Positions 25,461-33,508 of a DNA stretch of 64,000 nucleotides are shown here, piece after piece. Source of the DNA: Akkermansiaceae bacterium (GTDB lineage Bacteria; Verrucomicrobiota; Verrucomicrobiia; Verrucomicrobiales; Akkermansiaceae); contig JACKPZ010000005.1 of assembly GCA_024233135.1 (NCBI GenBank), positions 165,262-229,261 of the forward strand, written 5' to 3'. Each line of letters opens with the position of its first letter. The first letter of the stretch is position 1. The position numbers and the translations under genes are program-made. Under the pieces are notes generated by a model. That model did no database searches. It saw only the letters and a program-made list of their open reading frames with translations, and was not told where the DNA came from.

Positions 25461-26186
25461 TCAGAAGCTGACGCTCAGCATCGAACCGGCGACGAACTCG
25501 TTGTCGGTTTGAGCCCAGTAGCCCATGCCTTCGCCGAGGGCGATGGAAAGGGCGATGAACGGCGAGAGCTTGGCGTTTTCAACGAAGCCCCAGTCGAGCG
25601 AAGCCTTGCTCGTCCATGCGGTGAGGTGATCCGCTCCGCTTTCGAGGCACCAGCCGAGGTTGGTGCCGACGTTGAGGGTGAGGCAGGGATTCAGCTCAAA
25701 GCTGCGGCCGAGGGCCAGCTCGGTGTAGCCGTCGTTGCCGCCGCCGTTTTCCGCAAGATCCCAGAAGTAGGTGATCGAAGCTTCGGCGAAACCGAGGTCA
25801 CGGGAGGCCGAGAAGTAGATCTCCTGGTCGTCCACGCCACCGTTGGTGCCGCCCATGTTCCAGTAGTAAATGTAACCGGTGGCAAGGGTGGCCCAGCCGA
25901 AATCGTACGAAACCTCACCGTAGAAGTCGGTTTCGTTGTTGATCTGACCCGCTGCCGGAGCATCGAAGAATCCGGACCAGACGCCGGCGCTCACACCGAT
26001 GCCGTTGTATTCGGTGGCGGCGTCCACGCCGACTTCGAAGAGGTCATCCCCACGGTCGATGCCGCGGAAGATGTACTCGCTGGTGTATCCGGTGTGGAGT
26101 TCGTATTCGATTTCCGCCGAGGCGTTGCCGGCCACAAGGGCGGAGGCAGCGGCCAAGGCGCCAATGGTTTTGCAGTAGTTTTGCAT
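25461..26186 (-). CDS. Gcw_chp/TorF-type putative outer-membrane porin, copy 2
   Basis: 241 residues, start ATG 26186, near-identical signal peptide to copy 1 and the same architecture (GYTSEYIFRGIDRGDDLFEV, terminal SVSF). The two proteins agree over most of their length; differences cluster in short segments such as GIGVSAGVWSGFFDAPAAG and the loop MGGTNGGVDD, which are probably barrel loops. Terminator, gene and upstream region are all duplicated, with a repeat distance of about 1063 bp. It lies divergent to amtB, and shared sigma-54-type sites suggest co-regulation under nitrogen limitation. Confidence 0.85.
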   Translation of the reverse strand: MQNYCKTIGALAAASALVAGNASAEIEYELHTGYTSEYIFRGIDRGDDLFEVGVDAATEYNGIGVSAGVWSGFFDAPAAGQINNETDFYGEVSYDFGWATLATGYIYYWNMGGTNGGVDDQEIYFSASRDLGFAEASITYFWDLAENGGGNDGYTELALGRSFELNPCLTLNVGTNLGWCLESGADHLTAWTSKASLDWGFVENAKLSPFIALSIALGEGMGYWAQTDNEFVAGSMLSVSF

Positions 26187-26263
26187 CGTGTTGTGTTGGT
26201 TTTCGGTTGCTGCTTGCGTCCTTGGCTGGGCCGGATGGGGCCAGACAAGAGCGATTCGGATTC

Positions 26264-26279
26264 AACATCCCGCGTGCCA
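26264..26279 (-). promoter_or_regulatory. Sigma-54-type promoter of porin copy 2, weaker -12
   Basis: The minus strand reads TGGCAC, 5 bp, ATGTT. The -24 GG is intact but the -12 GC of copy 1 is GT here. The spacing to the start codon (78 bp) equals that of copy 1, so this is the duplicated element with one decisive change. Activity may be reduced. Confidence 0.5.
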
Positions 26280-26420
26280 ATGGCCCGCCTGACGCTCACC
26301 TTGGAAGCGATGTTTCACGTTTCCTAAGCAATTGTCCAGCAGAATTTGGTACGGGGCTGCGCTCCGCATGAAGGTTGGATAGGATTCCACCCCTGTGATG
26401 GCAAGCGAGAATCCAACAAA

Positions 26421-26437
26421 ATCCCGATTTTCGGGAT
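26421..26437. promoter_or_regulatory. Palindrome in the porin-amtB divergent region
   Basis: ATCCCGATTTTCGGGAT has perfect 7-bp arms. It lies 50-66 bp upstream of the amtB sigma-54-type site and about 140 bp from that of the porin, a suitable position for an enhancer-binding protein such as NtrC. The sequence is not the NtrC consensus, so the identity of the binder is open. Confidence 0.35.
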
Positions 26438-26486
26438 CGTTTGGAAATGCCTTTGGAACGCAGGAACGAGGGTCGGTTGGAGAGGT

Positions 26487-26502
26487 TGGCACGGCAGGTG
26501 CT
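26487..26502 (+). promoter_or_regulatory. Sigma-54-type promoter of amtB
   Basis: TGGCAC, 5 bp, GTGCT matches the sigma-54 consensus with GG at -24 and GC at -12. Transcription would start near 26513, leaving a leader of about 67 nt. Together with the porin sites it points to nitrogen-responsive control through an enhancer-binding protein. Confidence 0.75.
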
Positions 26503-26579
26503 CTCCGGGGCGGCGCGACTCTCGGGGATCTTCAATCGCCGGGACGGAGCACACAACCATCCGATTAACCCTGAACACT

Positions 26580-28031
26580 ATGACCAGTCGATACCTAATG
26601 AAAGTGCGGGCCCTCGCGGCCGCGTTGATCGCGTTCGCCGCCGTTCCGATGGCGATGCCCGCTTATGGCCAGGATGAGGCGGCGCCGCCGACCACGGAAA
26701 TGTCGGCTGCGCCCGCCGCTGCCGAAGAAGCCGCTCCGGCGGAGGAAACCGAGGCGCCACCCGCGGAAGGAACCTACGAAGCCTTCATGGCGAGCGGTTC
26801 GGATGCGCCGGCGATGTTCACCGTGAACAACCTGTGGATCCTGATTTCCGCCGCCCTGGTGTTCATCATGCACCTCGGCTTCTGCTCAGTGGAATCGGGC
26901 CTTTGCCAGCGGAAAAACACGGTCAACATCCTGTTCAAGAACGTCTTCATCGTCTGCGTCGGCGCCTTGGGTTACATGGCCTGGGGATTCAATGCGATGT
27001 ATCCGGGGACGATGGGCGAGGATTGGAACGGGTTCTTCGCGATCGGCACACCGTTGATGAATGGTTTCGCGGATGAGGCGGCTCGCACCGCCAACGTGAC
27101 GGCGGACTATGCCTCCTACACCATCTGGGCCGACTTCATCTTCCAGGCGATGTTCGCCGCGACGGCTGCGACGATCGTCTCCGGTGCGGTGGCCGAGCGC
27201 GTGAAGCTGAAGAGCTTCATGATCTACGCCGCGATTCTCGTCACCTTCCTCTATCCGATTTCCGGTTCCTGGAAATGGGGCACCGGCTGGCTCGACGCCA
27301 ACGGTTTCTATGACTTCGCCGGCTCGACGCTGGTGCACGCCTTCGGTGGTTTCGCCGCGCTCGGTGCGGTTCTCGTTCTCGGCCCGCGTCTTGGAAAATA
27401 CACCAAGGACGGTGTGAAGCCGGTCCTTCCCAGCAACCTTCCCCTCGCCAACATCGGTGTGTTCATGCTGTTCCTCGGTTGGTTCGGGTTCAACGGCGGC
27501 TCCGTTCTCAGCGCCGATCCGGAAGGTGTCTCGCGTGTGTTCGTCACCACCGCCATGGCCGGCTTCGCCGGTGGCCTCGGTGCGATGTTCACTTCTTGGG
27601 CCGTCCTCAAGAAGCCCGATCTTTCGATGGGTCTCAACGGCATCCTCGCCGGCCTCGTCGGCATCACCGCCGGTGCGGACGACATCGCCCCTTGGTGGGC
27701 CGTAGTGGTCGGTCTCATCGCCGGCATCATCGTGGTTTTCTCGGTGGTCTTCCTCGACAAAATCAAGATCGACGATCCGGTCGGCGCGGTCTCCGTTCAC
27801 GGTGTCTGCGGCATCTTCGGAACCCTTGCTCCGGGCATCTTCGGCACGAAGGACTTCATGTGGCAGTTGATCGGCACGCTGACCATCTCCGCTTTCGCGT
27901 TCGTCACCTCCTTCGCCCTGTTCTTCATCCTCAAGATGATCATGGGTGTCCGTGTGGATGCTCAGGAAGAGCACGAGGGGCTCGACGTCGCCGAGCACGG
28001 GTCTCCGGCCTACAACGACAGCCAGGCCTGA
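26580..28031 (+). CDS. amtB: Ammonium transporter
   Basis: 483 residues from ATG 26580; the longer frame from 26346 would cover the promoter. A signal peptide (MKVRALAAALIAFAAVPMAM) and an acidic Ala/Pro/Glu-rich stretch of about 45 residues precede the transporter domain, which begins near NNLWILISAALVFIMHLGF. The two pore His residues are in LVHAFGGFAALG and SVHGVCGIFGTL. The conserved GFCSVESGLCQRKN is present. Amt proteins form trimers that conduct ammonium and are usually gated by a GlnK protein; no glnK is found in this window. Confidence 0.95.
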   Translation: MTSRYLMKVRALAAALIAFAAVPMAMPAYGQDEAAPPTTEMSAAPAAAEEAAPAEETEAPPAEGTYEAFMASGSDAPAMFTVNNLWILISAALVFIMHLGFCSVESGLCQRKNTVNILFKNVFIVCVGALGYMAWGFNAMYPGTMGEDWNGFFAIGTPLMNGFADEAARTANVTADYASYTIWADFIFQAMFAATAATIVSGAVAERVKLKSFMIYAAILVTFLYPISGSWKWGTGWLDANGFYDFAGSTLVHAFGGFAALGAVLVLGPRLGKYTKDGVKPVLPSNLPLANIGVFMLFLGWFGFNGGSVLSADPEGVSRVFVTTAMAGFAGGLGAMFTSWAVLKKPDLSMGLNGILAGLVGITAGADDIAPWWAVVVGLIAGIIVVFSVVFLDKIKIDDPVGAVSVHGVCGIFGTLAPGIFGTKDFMWQLIGTLTISAFAFVTSFALFFILKMIMGVRVDAQEEHEGLDVAEHGSPAYNDSQA

Positions 28032-28063
28032 TCTTCCCTTCATCCTGACTCCCCCCAAATCTC

Positions 28064-28101
28064 ATCGGGCGGTCCTCTCGCGGGGCCGCCCGATTTCGTT
28101 T
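28064..28101 (+). terminator. Rho-independent terminator of amtB
   Basis: A 12-bp stem (28064-28075 with 28083-28094; ATCGGGCGG pairs with CCGCCCGAT) is followed by TTTCGTTT. It lies 33 bp behind the amtB stop. Confidence 0.85.
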
Positions 28102-28136
28102 GCACGGAGGGCGGCCTCCGGGCATCCCTTGCGCCC

Positions 28137-28592
28137 GTGACGAGGATGAAGGTCCGGATTCTCCTGATGGTTGGATTGCTGGTGGCGAGCGGTTTCGCCA
28201 TCTGGAGCTGGGCGCGGCCGTATGAATGGGGCGCGGATCCCGCCGCCCGCTGCCGGGTGGTGGGGGTCGAGGTCCGGAGGGACCACGCGAATTTCTGGGT
28301 GACCGCCCACCTTCGTTTGTTGGACGGCGTGGAGCACGACCTGATGAAACCGGTGCGGCTGGAGGTGAAATCCGCAAGCGGCACAATGCTCGAACCTGCC
28401 TACACGACACTCGCCGGCGACGATGAAAACGGGACCACGGAGTTGTGGTTCAAGTTCTGGATGGAAGAAGATGATCTCGCCCATCCCCTGGTCCTTCACA
28501 TCAACGATGGAACTCTCGAGTTGAAGAAAAGCCGGGGAATGCCCGGGCTCGGCTCCGCGGGTGTCCGCTACTTCGTCACCAACCGCTGGTAA
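28137..28592 (+). CDS. Small membrane-anchored hypothetical protein
   Basis: 151 residues from GTG 28137, or 148 from ATG 28146 (MKVRILLMVGLLVASGF). The N-terminal helix is a membrane anchor or uncleaved signal; the rest (ARCRVVGVEVRRDHANFWVTAHLRL, later LHINDGTLELKKSRGM) looks like a beta-sandwich facing the periplasm. No family recognised. It ends 4 bp before coaX and so is probably co-transcribed with it. Confidence 0.7.
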   Translation: MTRMKVRILLMVGLLVASGFAIWSWARPYEWGADPAARCRVVGVEVRRDHANFWVTAHLRLLDGVEHDLMKPVRLEVKSASGTMLEPAYTTLAGDDENGTTELWFKFWMEEDDLAHPLVLHINDGTLELKKSRGMPGLGSAGVRYFVTNRW

Positions 28593-28596
28593 TCCG

Positions 28597-29379
28597 ATGG
28601 CTTGGCTGCTGGTCGACAACTCAAACTCCCGGACGAAGTTCGCCCTCGGCGACGGCGACCGGCTCCTCGATTGGCGGGGCGTCCTGCCGACGGCGGATGT
28701 CAACCAAGACAGTTTGTCGGATTTGTTAGGCTTCGTTTCGTTTTCGGGCTCGGTCGTCGGCTCGGTGGTTCCGGAAAAAGCGGCCGAATTGTCCCGTTTC
28801 CTGGAAACCCGAGGGCCATGCCACCTGCTCGACCACGGGAGTCCACTGGGCATGGCGATCGATTATCCCGATCCCGCCGGCATCGGCGCCGACCGGCTGG
28901 CGAACGGGGTCGGGGCCGCCGTCCGTCATGGAGTGCCCGCGATCGTGATTGATTTCGGCACCGCCGTGACCTTCGACGTGATATCCGCCGAGCCGGCCTA
29001 CTGCGGCGGGGTGATCGCGCCGGGACTGGGGGCGATGACGGGCTACCTCGCGCGCCGCACGGCGCTGCTGCCGGTCATCGAGCTCGAAGAACCGGCCTCC
29101 GCCATCGGCAAATCGACCACCCACGCCATGCAGGCCGGCGCGGTATTCGGCTACCGAGGACTCGTTCGCGGAATTCTGGAGAAAATCCGCGCAGAGCTTG
29201 GCGGCGAACCCCGCATCATCGCCACCGGAGGCGATGCCGCGTTGATCGCCCGCGGCATGCCGGAGATCGAGGTGGTGGACCCGGAAATCACCCTCGACGG
29301 ACTGCGCTGCATCGCCCGCCGTGTGTTCATGGCGGGGGCAAATGAAGGTCCATGCACAAATATTGTAATCACAACGTAA
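28597..29379 (+). CDS. coaX: Type III pantothenate kinase
   Basis: 260 residues from ATG 28597. CoaX phosphorylates pantothenate, the first step of coenzyme A synthesis. The N-terminal phosphate loop LLVDNSNSRTKFAL, the PDPAGIGADRLANGVGA substrate motif and IDFGTAVTFDVI (catalytic Asp) are all visible, followed by GGVIAPGLGAM. The stop codon lies at the very start of a segment duplicated 1307 bp downstream. Confidence 0.93.
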   Translation: MAWLLVDNSNSRTKFALGDGDRLLDWRGVLPTADVNQDSLSDLLGFVSFSGSVVGSVVPEKAAELSRFLETRGPCHLLDHGSPLGMAIDYPDPAGIGADRLANGVGAAVRHGVPAIVIDFGTAVTFDVISAEPAYCGGVIAPGLGAMTGYLARRTALLPVIELEEPASAIGKSTTHAMQAGAVFGYRGLVRGILEKIRAELGGEPRIIATGGDAALIARGMPEIEVVDPEITLDGLRCIARRVFMAGANEGPCTNIVITT

Positions 29380-29426
29380 AAAAGAACGTGCGTTTTTTGC
29401 GGTGATTTGGTACATGCGGTTTCGTT

Positions 29427-29674
29427 ATGAGTGGATCGGAACTTGCCGTGGGAATTGATTTCGGGGCGAAGACCATCAAGACCGGTTTGGTTTTCAAAAG
29501 TCATGTGATTGACCAAGCTCCGGCCATCGCCACGCGGGAGTTCGGTGAACCATCGGAACTGATCGATGCGCTGGTCAGAAACGTCGATTTGCTGAAATCG
29601 AGGCATCCCGGAATCGACGGACTGGGCGTGGGGATGCCTGGCCTGGTCGATTTCCATCGAGGCTGGGTGCACAA
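29427..29674 (+). pseudogene. 5' fragment of a ROK-family gene, cut off by an IS remnant
   Basis: Residues 1-83 (MSGSELAVGIDFGAKTIKTG to VDFHRGWVHN) match the intact ROK gene at 30734 with seven substitutions and no gap. Homology stops at 29674, where IS-derived sequence begins and the frame continues with unrelated residues to a stop at 29726. The upstream 50 bp, including a GTAAAAAAG...TTTTTTGC segment, are also duplicated. So this is the remains of a second ROK copy, not a short gene. Confidence 0.85.
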
Positions 29675-30624
29675 TGGAAGAACAGTTCGATGCGCCATCG
29701 CAGCTTGTAGAGCATGGCCACGGTGAGCGCCGGGATTTCGAGGTTGTTGGTAAGGAAGGTGAGTTCCTTGCCGGTTTCCGAATCGAGATACCTGACTCTC
29801 CGCAGGAGCATCGGGAAGGCCTTGCGGGATTTTTCCAAGGTCGGCTTTCCGACATGATCGCTGCGCAGGCCGGTGAAGCGGTCCACCCACTGCGAGCGGT
29901 GACGGGTGAACTGAAGATTGGTCTTGGCGCGGGTGACGAAGAACGCCCCGGCCCTGGCGATCAACGCCAGCCGGATGAAGTCCATGTAGCCGCGATCCAT
30001 CAGATAGAAGGCGCCCGCTTCGAAGATCAGGCTGTCGAGCCAGCCCACGTCGTGCTGGCGGGCACCGGTGATGTGGATGCATGTGGGGATCGGGCCGCGC
30101 AAGTCGATCTGGGTGTGCATCTTGATGCCGGCCTTGGTCTGCCGGAAGTCCGCCCACGGAAAGAGCGTGAGCGACAGGTCGATGGTGGAGGAGTCGAGCG
30201 CGTAGATCGTGTTGTCGAGATCGAGCCCCAGATCCTCGCCGGCATAGAGTGGCCTGGCCTTGTGCATCAGGCTTTTGGCGAGATCCTCCCAGATCCGCCA
30301 GTTCCGGCTTTCGTTGGCGTCGGCCAGCGTCGATCTGGCAAGCGGATCGGTGAAGCCAAGATGATAGAGCGTTGCGGGCCGGGCATTGAGGCAGGCGACG
30401 ATGTCGCGCAAGCCGTCCCGCGAAGTCATTTGGGCAAAGACCATGCAGATGAACTGCTGACGGAATCCGAAATGACGATGCTTCGAGTCTGGTTCGTATC
30501 TGGCTGCCAGACGCGTGAGCGTCTGCCAGTGAACCAAATCCAGAATCTGCGAGAGGACGTAACGGCCGGCGATCCGCCGGGGACAAAAGGGCCCGCCAGG
30601 TCCTGCGCCGCGGGATATCGCCAT
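29675..30624 (-). pseudogene. IS4-family transposase, C-terminally truncated
   Basis: The N-terminal part (YVLSQILDLVHWQTLTRLAA) resembles the DUF4372 domain of IS4 transposases, followed by the DDE nuclease. Catalytic residues can be placed at Asp144 (ALDSSTIDL), Asp210 (LMDRGYMDF) and Glu313 in YKLRWRIELFF, the Y-(2)-R-(3)-E part of the YREK signature. The protein then runs into ROK-derived sequence at residue 317, so the Lys of the signature and the last part of the enzyme are lost. It cannot be active as encoded. Confidence 0.85.
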
Positions 30625-30679
30625 TCCGGAGGCCGCCGACGGTGGAAACGCCTCAACAAAGTACCGCTAAAGGAGATAC
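29675..30679 (-). mobile_element. IS4-family insertion sequence remnant
   Basis: The segment between the broken ROK fragment and the duplicated leader of the intact ROK gene consists almost entirely of an IS4-type transposase read on the minus strand. The end that would carry the transposase C-terminus is deleted at 29675. I could not identify terminal inverted repeats or a target duplication, so the right boundary (about 30679) is set by the start of the ROK leader repeat. Confidence 0.7.
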
Positions 30680-30733
30680 AATGTAAAAAAGAGCGTGCGT
30701 TTTTTGCGGCCGTTTGGTAGGAGGCCTTCCGTC

Positions 30734-31681
30734 ATGAGTGGATCGGAACTTGCCATTGGAATCGATTTCGGGGCGAAGACCATCAAGACCGGTTTGGTTT
30801 TCAAAAGCCATGTGATCGATCAGGCGCCCGCCATCGCGACCAAGGAATTCGGGGAGCCGGCGGAACTGATCGATGCCTTGGTCAAAAACGTGGAAATTCT
30901 GAAAGCGCGGCATCCCGGGATCGACGGACTCGGAGTCGGAATGCCCGGGCTGGTCGATTTCCACCGTGGCTGGGTGCACAACCTGACGCACGTGCCGTCG
31001 TGGGAATCCGTCCCTCTGGGCAGGATCCTCCACGACCGCACCCAGCTTCCGACCGTGGTCGACAACCGGGCCAACTGCATGGCGGAGGCCGAGTGGCGCT
31101 GCGGAGCCGGCCGCGGGCTGCAGGACCTCGTTTTCGTGAACATCGAGACCGGTGTCGGTGGCGCGATCATCGCCGGCGGTCGTTTGATCCGCGGATCCCG
31201 GTTTGTCGCCGGGGAGATCGGCCAGACGTCGATCGACTGGAACGGCAGGGTGGGGGAATATGGGAATCGCGGCGCGGTCGAGTGTTACCTCGGTTCGAAA
31301 GCCGTCATTGAGGACGCGCACACCGCCTTTGCCGCCGCTGGCGAGGAAAAACCGGACGGCGAGTGCACCCTCAGCGCGCTGGTATCCGCGGGGCACGAGG
31401 GAAATCCGGTGGCCATGGAAATGTGGGACCGCCTCGGCGGAATCCTCGCCACCACCCTGATGAACGCCTGCTGGTTGCTCAATCCCCAGGCCGTGGTGGT
31501 GGGCGGCGTGGTCACCCGCGCCGGTGAGTTGTTCTTCAAACCACTGCGTGACAGGCTGTATTCCTCGCTGTCCGACCCGTTCCGCGACCACCTGATGGTG
31601 CTGCCCGCGTCGTGCGGCCCGGATGCGGGGATGATCGGCGCCGCAGCGCTTTCGCTGGAAGAAGAGCAATTGCCCGTTTGA
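30734..31681 (+). CDS. ROK-family sugar kinase-like protein
   Basis: 315 residues from ATG 30734. The phosphate-1 loop GIDFGAKTIKTGLV, the ETGVGGAIIAGG motif and VVVGGVVTRAG place it in the ROK family (glucokinases, other sugar kinases, repressors). Two key features are changed. The usual N-D-A-N catalytic loop reads VDNRANC, with Arg where the catalytic Asp is expected. The zinc motif (GH plus a CxCGxxGCxE cluster) is reduced to EIGQ and GNRGAVECYLG. It may be a non-catalytic sugar sensor or a divergent kinase. Confidence 0.85.
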   Translation: MSGSELAIGIDFGAKTIKTGLVFKSHVIDQAPAIATKEFGEPAELIDALVKNVEILKARHPGIDGLGVGMPGLVDFHRGWVHNLTHVPSWESVPLGRILHDRTQLPTVVDNRANCMAEAEWRCGAGRGLQDLVFVNIETGVGGAIIAGGRLIRGSRFVAGEIGQTSIDWNGRVGEYGNRGAVECYLGSKAVIEDAHTAFAAAGEEKPDGECTLSALVSAGHEGNPVAMEMWDRLGGILATTLMNACWLLNPQAVVVGGVVTRAGELFFKPLRDRLYSSLSDPFRDHLMVLPASCGPDAGMIGAAALSLEEEQLPV

Positions 31682-31715
31682 TTTCGTTGCGTTTTGCGTT
31701 AGATGGGGAACTGCC

Positions 31716-32459
31716 ATGCAAGACCCCCATCCGATCAACCGCAGAAACTTCGTGAAACTCGGAGCCGCCGCCGGCGCGGCGATGCTCGTGCCCGCCACCC
31801 GCGCTTCCGGCGCCGAAGCGGCCGCGCTGCCCGATCTTCCCTATCCGTTCGACGCCCTCGAGCCGCACATCGACGCGCGGACGATGGAGATCCACCATGG
31901 CAAGCACCATGCCGGATACGTGGCCAAGCTGAACGCCGCCCTGGAGTCCGCGCCGGATCTCGCGAAGATGGAAACCGCGGCCCTGCTCGCCGCACTGCCC
32001 TCCGTGTCCGATGAAGCGCTGCGCACGACGCTGCGCAACAACGGCGGCGGCCATTGGAACCACTCGTTTTTCTGGAAATCGATGACGCCCGCGGCGAAAT
32101 CCGGCGTGCCGTCCGCCGCGCTCACCTCCGCCCTCGGAGCGGCCTTCGGCTCGGTGGACGAATTCCGCACGGTGTTTTCGGACGCATCCGGCAAACGCTT
32201 CGGTTCCGGCTGGGCCTGGCTCATCCACAAGGATGGGAAACTCAAGGTCACCAGCACCCCGAACCAGGACAACCCGCTCATGAAGGGCATCGTCGCCGAT
32301 GAGGACCTCGGGACCCCGCTGCTCGGCATCGACGTTTGGGAGCACGCCTACTACCTGCACTATCAGAACCGCCGGGCCGACTACGTGACCGCATGGTGGA
32401 ACGTGGTCAACTGGGCGGAGGTTTCCTCGCGCTTCGAGGCCGCCGCGAAAGCCTCGTGA
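31716..32459 (+). CDS. Superoxide dismutase, Fe/Mn family, Tat-exported
   Basis: 247 residues. A twin-arginine leader (NRRNFVKLGAAAGAAML) predicts export of the folded metalloenzyme. The core starts LPYPFDALEPHIDARTMEIH. Metal ligands are His60 (MEIHHGKHH), the His in GGGHWNHSFFW, and Asp and His in GIDVWEHAYYLHYQNRR. The GGGH and NQDNPL segments favour the manganese type, but cambialistic use is possible. The next gene overlaps the stop by 4 bp. Confidence 0.93.
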   Translation: MQDPHPINRRNFVKLGAAAGAAMLVPATRASGAEAAALPDLPYPFDALEPHIDARTMEIHHGKHHAGYVAKLNAALESAPDLAKMETAALLAALPSVSDEALRTTLRNNGGGHWNHSFFWKSMTPAAKSGVPSAALTSALGAAFGSVDEFRTVFSDASGKRFGSGWAWLIHKDGKLKVTSTPNQDNPLMKGIVADEDLGTPLLGIDVWEHAYYLHYQNRRADYVTAWWNVVNWAEVSSRFEAAAKAS

Positions 32460-32941
32460 AAATTCATCTCCTGGAGCGGGAGCAGATCCTCCCCATCGGA
32501 ATCGACGAGGCGTGGGAGTTTTTCTCATCGCCATCGAACCTTGATGCGATCACGCCGCCGGAACTGGGGTTCAAAATCACGAGCCGGACCGAAGGCGCGA
32601 TGTATGAGGGCCAGATCATCACCTATTCGGTGCGGGTCGCGCCCGCCGTCTGGGTTTCATGGGTGACGGAGATCAAGGCCGTGGAGCCGCGCCGGGCCTT
32701 TGTGGATGAGCAACGATTCGGCCCCTATCGGTTCTGGCATCACCGCCATCTCTTCGAGGAAACACCGGAGGGCGTGCGGATGAGCGATCGCGTCCACTAC
32801 GCCTTGCCGTTCCCGCCCTTTGGAGAAATCGGCCACCGTTGGTTCGTGCGGCCCAAGCTCGAGCGCATCTTCGATTTCCGGAAACAAGAACTCACCCGCC
32901 GCTTCGGTCGGGCGCCGGTCCGCATGGAGGCCGCCTCATGA
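32456..32941 (+). CDS. SRPBCC-family protein
   Basis: 161 residues from GTG 32456, which overlaps the dismutase stop (GTGA). The segment LPIGIDEAWEFFSSPSNLDAITPP is the typical start of the Bet v 1-like SRPBCC fold, with a later FVDEQRFGPYRFWHHRHLF. Related proteins are annotated as cyclase-like, cell-division inhibitors or ligand-binding proteins. No signal peptide, so it is likely cytoplasmic. The tight overlaps on both sides show a co-translated operon. Confidence 0.8.
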   Translation: MKIHLLEREQILPIGIDEAWEFFSSPSNLDAITPPELGFKITSRTEGAMYEGQIITYSVRVAPAVWVSWVTEIKAVEPRRAFVDEQRFGPYRFWHHRHLFEETPEGVRMSDRVHYALPFPPFGEIGHRWFVRPKLERIFDFRKQELTRRFGRAPVRMEAAS

Positions 32942-33462
32942 ATCTTCTCCGCCGCAATCCCCGGTTGTTCCTCGCGGCGGCGATTCTGCCGTGGATTTCC
33001 TCATGCGGCGGTGGCGCGGCTCCGCAGGCGGGTCTGCCGGACTCCTCTCAGGTTGCGGTGCGCGGCGTGGCGGAGCGTGTGCACGTCTATGTAAACACCG
33101 CGCGGACCGAGAACGGACGGCGGCCGTTGGCGCGCGATCCAAGACTCGACAAGCTCGCGCTGCGCTGGGCCGGCGACTGCGCGGGCCGCAGCGAGGGATT
33201 GCCGCCGCAGCTCAGCCACCGTGCCCTGCAGGACCGTCTCCAGGTCGCGAACCGCCACACCGGAGCGCGCTCGATCGCCGAAAACATCCACTGCGTCGAT
33301 GCCGGCGCCGATCCCGCCAGGCGGGTCGTCGCCGCATGGCTGGCTTCGTCCATCCACCGCCGCAACATCGACGGACCGTGGACCGATACCGGCGTCGCCG
33401 CCGTCACCGACTCCGCCGGCAGGGTGTGGATCGCCCAGATCTACGCGTCGGTTCCGGATTGA
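32938..33462 (+). CDS. CAP-domain (SCP-like) lipoprotein
   Basis: 174 residues; ATG 32938 overlaps the preceding stop by 4 bp. The N-terminus has a lipobox-like ISSC after a hydrophobic helix, so it is probably an outer-envelope lipoprotein. The CAP domain shows VNTARTENGRRPLARDPRLD, AENIHC and VVAAWLASSIHRRNI, then a closing GRVWIAQIYA. Bacterial CAP proteins are of mostly unknown function; some bind lipids or act as proteases. Confidence 0.88.
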   Translation: MNLLRRNPRLFLAAAILPWISSCGGGAAPQAGLPDSSQVAVRGVAERVHVYVNTARTENGRRPLARDPRLDKLALRWAGDCAGRSEGLPPQLSHRALQDRLQVANRHTGARSIAENIHCVDAGADPARRVVAAWLASSIHRRNIDGPWTDTGVAAVTDSAGRVWIAQIYASVPD

Positions 33463-33508
33463 ACGGCGGGCATTTTAACGGTCTGCGGATTGCCAGCGCC
33501 GCGCTGCC

